Assembly: GCF_900143005.1 (NCBI RefSeq)
Contig: NZ_FRCS01000009.1
Location: 1-64,000 of the forward strand
Direction of reading: 5' to 3'
Length of the DNA stretch: 64,000 nucleotides
Source: Cryptosporangium aurantiacum
GTDB lineage: Bacteria; Actinomycetota; Actinomycetes; Mycobacteriales; Cryptosporangiaceae
Shown piece by piece: positions 60,541-64,000 of this stretch. The notes beneath the pieces are model-generated. The model was given only the letters and a program-made list of their open reading frames with translations, made no database searches and was not told where the DNA came from. A program made the position numbers and the translations under genes. Positions within the stretch are counted from its first letter, which is position 1; each line of letters begins with the position of its first letter.

Positions 60541-61871
60541 AGCTACCTCTTCGCGGGATTGCGCCGTTCGCCGCCGGCTCGATCGGCATGGGCATCTGGG
60601 TCACCGTTCCCGGCATCTTCCTGCTGTACTTCCTGACCGACGTCCTGGCCGTGCCGCCGCTCGTCGCCGGACTCGCCGTGTTGCTGCCGAACATCGTCGA
60701 CGTCGTGCTGCACCCGTGGGTGGGCCGGCTCTCCGACGCCGACCTCGCTCGCCGCGGCCACCGCCGAGGGCTGATGTTCGTCGGCTGCCTGGTGGTGCTC
60801 GCCTTCGTGGCGATCTTCGTTGTGCCCTCAGGCCTGCGGGGGACACCGGCCGCGGTCTGGGTCGGGACCGCGCTCGTCGTCGGCAACCTCCTGTACGCCG
60901 CCTACCAGGTGCCGTACCTGGCCACGCCCGCCGAACTCGGCATCGGCTACCACGAGCGCACCCGTCTGATGGGTTACCGCAGCGTCGTCATCACGGCCGG
61001 GGTGCTGGTCAGCGGCGTGGTCGCGCCGTTGATCGCCGGCGACGACCCCGGCGTCAACGACTACGCGCGGATGGCGCTGGTGCTCGGTCTGGTCATGCTC
61101 GTGGCGATGCTGGCCGGGATCGACGGCATCGTGCGGCTCCACCGGGCTGCGCCGGCTCCCCCACCCGAGCCGGGGCACGGCACCGGGTTGCTGGTGGCGC
61201 TGCGCGACCGGCACTTCCGTGCGCTCACCGCGTCGTATCTCATGATGGCGATCACGATGAACCTGGTGCTGGCCGCCCTGCCGTACTTCGCCGAATACGA
61301 GCTGGGGCAGCCGAAGTTCACCTCTGTACTGGTTGCGGCGTTCATGACACCCGCCGTGCTGGTCACGCCGCTGTGGGTGCTGGTGGCCCGCCGCGCCGGC
61401 AAGCAGCGCGGCCTGCTCGCGGCGCAGGGACTGTTCGTCGCCGGGGCGCTGCTGCCCCTGGTCGGTGGATTGCCGGTCGTGCTGGGCGCGATGGTGATGC
61501 TGGGCGTCGCGTTCGCAGGCATGCAGCTGATGCCGCTGTCGATGGTGCCCGACGTCGTCGCCGCCTCCGGGCCCGGCGGTACCGCGAACGCGGGCAGCTA
61601 CACCGGAGTGTGGACCGCCGCGGAGGCCACCGGCGGTGCGCTGGGCCCGTACCTGTTCTCCGCCTGCCTCGCGGTGGGCGGCTTCGTGGCCACCTCCGCC
61701 GGCGAACACGTCACGCAGTCGCCAACCGCGCTCGCCGCGGTGCGTTACGGATTCACGGTGGTGCCCGCCGTGCTCATGACGGTCGGCGTCGTGCTACAGC
61801 GCCGCTACACCCTTGACCGCAGCGCCGCCTCGGGCAGCGACCTCGAGGAAGTGGGAGTTGGTCGGCCTTAG
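60537..61871 (+). CDS. MFS transporter, GPH (sugar:cation symporter)-like (444 aa)
   Basis: About twelve membrane helices. The conserved loop VLHPWVGRLSDADLARRGHR after the second helix and the YQVPYLATPAELGIGYHERT segment are those of the glycoside-pentoside-hexuronide symporter group. QLMPLSMVPDVVAAS in the second half is also typical. Family members move sugars, sulfo-sugars or betaine-like compounds with Na+ or H+. It is coupled to the aminotransferase (ATGA), so it may import its substrate or export a product. It is the last gene of the regulator-aminotransferase-transporter run. Confidence 0.88.
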   Translation: MKLPLRGIAPFAAGSIGMGIWVTVPGIFLLYFLTDVLAVPPLVAGLAVLLPNIVDVVLHPWVGRLSDADLARRGHRRGLMFVGCLVVLAFVAIFVVPSGLRGTPAAVWVGTALVVGNLLYAAYQVPYLATPAELGIGYHERTRLMGYRSVVITAGVLVSGVVAPLIAGDDPGVNDYARMALVLGLVMLVAMLAGIDGIVRLHRAAPAPPPEPGHGTGLLVALRDRHFRALTASYLMMAITMNLVLAALPYFAEYELGQPKFTSVLVAAFMTPAVLVTPLWVLVARRAGKQRGLLAAQGLFVAGALLPLVGGLPVVLGAMVMLGVAFAGMQLMPLSMVPDVVAASGPGGTANAGSYTGVWTAAEATGGALGPYLFSACLAVGGFVATSAGEHVTQSPTALAAVRYGFTVVPAVLMTVGVVLQRRYTLDRSAASGSDLEEVGVGRP

Positions 61872-61964
61872 CGCCACGCGCCGCGACCATGCCCGACGAT
61901 CACCGCCACCACCGCACGGGTGATTCGCCCGACGCGGCGAGGCTCTCACCCCGCTGCTGACGCG

Positions 61965-62128
61965 GGGGCGATCTTCTGGATGGTGCCGCCGGGCGCAGTG
62001 CCCGAAATGGTGCTGGCACACGGGCTGGGGAGGCTCGGGAGCGAGGAGGCAGACCTCCGCGACGCAATCACCACGCAGCTGGACACTCCCTACCGTGACG
62101 CCTGGCCGAGGCGTTCGAGCAGGGCTAG
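61965..62128 (+). pseudogene. Short coding remnant with one frameshift
   Basis: The frame reading IFWMVPPGAVPEMVLAHGL, then EEADLRDAITTQLDTPYRDA, has a coding-like composition. One base slip near 62105 would let it continue as LAEAFEQG and stop at 62126-62128. No start, no recognised family. The whole gap 61872-62180 (309 bases) otherwise shows only a small AGTCC/GGACT dyad about 15 bases before the next gene. Confidence 0.3.
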
Positions 62129-62180
62129 AGCGAGTAAGAGATCGGTGCCATCCAGTCCGAATGGGACTAAAGTAGACGCT

Positions 62181-62651
62181 ATGACGTACGCCGTGACCCT
62201 GATCGTCCATATCGTGGCGGGGGTGGCCGGTGTCCTGTTCGGTCCGGTGGTGCTGTACGCGGCCGCAGCGGGGCGTGTCAGCGGCCTCGCCGGCGCTTAC
62301 CACGTGTCGGTCCTGCTCGTCTGCGTCTCCGCGGTGGTGTTGTCGGTTCTGGACTTCACCAACCTGTGGTGGTTCCTGCTGGTCGCTGCGGGGAGCTACT
62401 CCTTCGCGCTGCGGGCGGTCACCGTGGCGCGGAGGCGTCACGCGGGCTGGCTGCCCCGCTACATCCGCAGTCAGGGCGGGGCCTACATCGCGCTGTGGAC
62501 CGCCATCGTCGTGGTTAGCGTCAACGAAGTACCCGTGGTGTGGCTCATCCCAACAGCGGTCGGTGTGCCGGTGATCGAGTGGCTCTCCCACCGCGCCCAC
62601 ACCGCGAACGCGACGATCGCTACCGCGGTCGATGACGAGGTCGTGCCGTGA
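62181..62651 (+). CDS. Conserved membrane protein, four to five helices (156 aa)
   Basis: A hydrophobic protein resembling DUF2306-like membrane proteins. The first helix has LIVHIVAGVAGVLFGPVVLY with a conserved His. Two to three further helices are VSVLLVCVSAVVLSVLDFTN, WWFLLVAAGSYSFALRAVTV and YIALWTAIVVVSVNEVPVVW. The cytoplasmic loop RRRHAGWLPRYIRSQGGAYI has basic and His residues. The ATG at 62181 follows an A/T-rich stretch with AGTCC...GGACT symmetry. It is a single gene with no partner. Function unknown. Confidence 0.7.
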   Translation: MTYAVTLIVHIVAGVAGVLFGPVVLYAAAAGRVSGLAGAYHVSVLLVCVSAVVLSVLDFTNLWWFLLVAAGSYSFALRAVTVARRRHAGWLPRYIRSQGGAYIALWTAIVVVSVNEVPVVWLIPTAVGVPVIEWLSHRAHTANATIATAVDDEVVP

Positions 62652-62870
62652 ACGCGGGCGCGATCAGCCTTCGACGCGGGTAGCACCGGGATCAGGTTGC
62701 ATGGCGCCAGCGATCGACGCGGGATCCCAGGACGGCTCACCAGGCTGGAGGGCGTCAGCGCGTGCGACGGCAAGACCGGGCCGGACTACGACGGCCAGCT
62801 CGACGATCTGGCCCGCGTGTGCGCGTCCGATGACGTCGACGCGCTGAGCGCGAACACCAGCGAACGACGG
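62652..62870. other. Non-coding region left of cspA
   Basis: I see no supportable gene in this stretch. Open frames have G/C-shadow composition. The region beyond it holds only the terminator at 62871-62905. Confidence 0.5.
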
Positions 62871-62905
62871 CGGGTCTGGGCCCGGCAGAACCTGGCCCAG
62901 ACCCG
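62871..62905. terminator. 12-bp hairpin downstream of cspA
   Basis: CGGGTCTGGGCC (62871-62882) and GGCCCAGACCCG (62894-62905) pair perfectly with an 11-base loop, about 50 bases after the cspA stop. It could also end transcription coming from the membrane-protein gene. Confidence 0.75.
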
Positions 62906-62954
62906 CAGCGTTTGCGTTCAGACGCGACCGCCTATGCGGCGGCCGTTTCTGGAG

Positions 62955-63158
62955 CTACAGCGGGCGGATGTTGGCCGCCTGCGGGCCCTTCTGACCCTGG
63001 GTCACGTCGAATTCGACCGCCTGGCCGTCGCTCAGCTCCTTGTAACCCTGCGTCTGGATCGCCGAGTAGTGGGCGAAGACGTCCGCGCCGCCCCCGTCGG
63101 GTGCGATGAACCCGAACCCCTTCTCTGCGTTGAACCACTTCACGGTGCCAGTAGCCAT
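62955..63158 (-). CDS. cspA: Cold-shock domain protein (67 aa)
   Basis: An RNA/ssDNA chaperone of one cold-shock domain. RNP1 is [13 protein letters not shown]2 is DVFAHYSAI, and the start is [14 protein letters not shown]. The length is exact for the family. GAGG lies 9-12 bases before the ATG. There are 220 bases between it and the EF-Tu gene upstream in the same direction; the EF-Tu terminator lies in this gap, so cspA has its own promoter, with TTGACG on the minus strand as a possible -35. A long leader is usual for cold-shock genes. Confidence 0.95.
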   Translation of the reverse strand: MATGTVKWFNAEKGFGFIAPDGGGADVFAHYSAIQTQGYKELSDGQAVEFDVTQGQKGPQAANIRPL

Positions 63159-63339
63159 ACTGTGTCCTCTGAAAGCGCGGCCCCATTGCGAACCACTCAC
63201 GCTAAGGCTGCCAGGTTCAGATCCCTCGTCAAGGCTCGAACGAAACAATTCGCTCACGCCACCACTTTCGTGTCCGTCCTCCGGGCACCAGCCGACCTCG
63301 GCGACGGCCCGACAGCAGGGCACCGGACGGGCGATTCGG

Positions 63340-63367
63340 GGCCCGGCCGGGAGTTCCCGGCCGGGCC
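63340..63367 (-). terminator. 12-bp hairpin directly after the EF-Tu gene
   Basis: GGCCCGGCCGGG (63340-63351) and CCCGGCCGGGCC (63356-63367) pair perfectly with a 4-base loop, 11 bases after the EF-Tu stop on the minus strand. Confidence 0.8.
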
Positions 63368-63378
63368 GCGACGGTGTT

Positions 63379-64000
63379 TCAGTCCAGCAGTGCGGTGATC
63401 GTGCCGGCGGCGACCGTGCGGTTGCCCTCACGGACGGCGAAGCCCAGGCCGACCTCGAGCGCGACCGGCTTGCTCAGAACCACCACGACCGCGTCGAGGG
63501 TGTCACCCGGCATCACGATCTCCACCCCGTCCAGTTCCAGCCCACCCGACACGTCGGTCGTGTGGAAGTAGAACTGGGGCCGGTAGTTGGCCTCGAACGG
63601 CGTGTGCCGGCCGCCCTCGGCGTAGGTCAGCGCGTACATCGTTGCCCGGAACCGCTGGTGGGGCGTGACGCTGCCGGGCACCGCCACCACCTGGCCGCGC
63701 TGCACCTGCTCGCGCTTGACCCCGCGGAGCAGGACCGCGGCGTTGTCGCCGGCCTGTGCCGAGTCGAGGGACTTGCCGAACATCTCCAGGCCCGTGGCGA
63801 CGCTCGCCACCGTGGGCCCGAGGCCGACAACCTCGACCGGGTCGCCGACGCGCAGCGTGCCACGCTCGACCTTGCCGGTGACGACGGTGCCCCGGCCGCT
63901 GATCGACAAGACGTTCTCGATCGGCATCAGGAACGGCTCGCCGAGCTCGCGTGGCGGCACCGGCACGTAGTCGTCGACCGCGTCGAGCAGGTCGGTGATG
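63379..64000 (-). CDS. tuf: Elongation factor Tu, divergent copy, 3' part
   Basis: The visible 207 codons cover the end of domain 1 and domains 2-3 of EF-Tu; the GTP-binding domain is beyond the window. Domain 2 opens with [20 protein letters not shown], where common EF-Tu proteins have [15 protein letters not shown]. Domain 3 shows [16 protein letters not shown] and [20 protein letters not shown]. Several normally invariant positions differ (for example LSIS for FTIT, NRT for GRT, ending ALLD). This suggests a second, diverged copy like the tuf3 genes of some streptomycetes and not the main tuf. The usual tuf neighbours (fusA, rpsJ) are not seen: cspA follows. Confidence 0.85.
   Translation of the reverse strand, partial: ITDLLDAVDDYVPVPPRELGEPFLMPIENVLSISGRGTVVTGKVERGTLRVGDPVEVVGLGPTVASVATGLEMFGKSLDSAQAGDNAAVLLRGVKREQVQRGQVVAVPGSVTPHQRFRATMYALTYAEGGRHTPFEANYRPQFYFHTTDVSGGLELDGVEIVMPGDTLDAVVVVLSKPVALEVGLGFAVREGNRTVAAGTITALLD

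Overview
The sequence looks like chromosomal DNA from a high-GC actinomycete. Codons are strongly G/C-biased at the third position, starts are often GTG, and 4-nt ATGA/GTGA stop-start overlaps are common. Typical actinobacterial families are present: DUF222/HNH, a PPOX-class (F420-type) oxidoreductase, a BTAD-AAA regulator, a fused FadE-type acyl-CoA dehydrogenase and a KstR-like operator. The genus cannot be fixed from the sequence; a filamentous soil or plant-associated actinomycete is an inference. No rRNA, tRNA, CRISPR array, phage or complete insertion sequence was recognised.

Left part (1-14.9 kb). A DUF222/HNH gene with two apparent frameshifts runs off the left edge. Next is a divergent XRE regulator/methionine aminopeptidase pair with a repeated motif between them. 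A copper/heme locus on the minus strand (2.7-7.9 kb) holds a PCu(A)C chaperone, a Tat-type DyP peroxidase, CopC, a PepSY protein and two paralogous His-containing membrane proteins, with a TetR gene divergent from it. A metQ-metN-metI methionine importer follows, with a hairpin between metQ and metN. Then come an MBL hydrolase, a divergent MarR/PPOX pair, and a divergent MerR/esterase pair with a perfect palindrome.

Middle (15-35.7 kb). An acyl-CoA catabolic set is split by a chemoreceptor and a PucR regulator. One arm has thioesterase, SDR, crotonase, amidohydrolase and TetR. The other has SDR, aldehyde dehydrogenase, acyl-CoA synthetase and a tandem acyl-CoA dehydrogenase preceded by a KstR-like site. 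After this come an ABC-2 exporter divergent from a NarL-type two-component system, a secreted endonuclease/phosphatase-family protein and a VOC protein.

Glycoside locus (35.7-51.2 kb). A minus-strand esterase-GH43-GH1 operon is divergent from a plus-strand peptide-family ABC importer, a GH3 remnant and two GH78 rhamnosidases. Almost every junction is a 4-nt overlap. The gene content suggests uptake and intracellular breakdown of rhamnose-containing plant glycosides. Non-coding structure includes a 14-bp hairpin and a 16-bp tandem repeat between the binding protein and the permeases.

Right part (51.6-64 kb). A compact operon encodes a TMEM175-like channel, a 2TM protein, a methyltransferase, a three-part flavoprotein (phytoene-desaturase-like + ferredoxin reductase + 2Fe-2S ferredoxin) and an alpha/beta hydrolase. 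It is followed by a BTAD-AAA regulator coupled to an aminotransferase and an MFS transporter. This is the best candidate in the window for an undescribed pathway. The window ends with a membrane protein, a cold-shock protein and the 3' part of a divergent EF-Tu.
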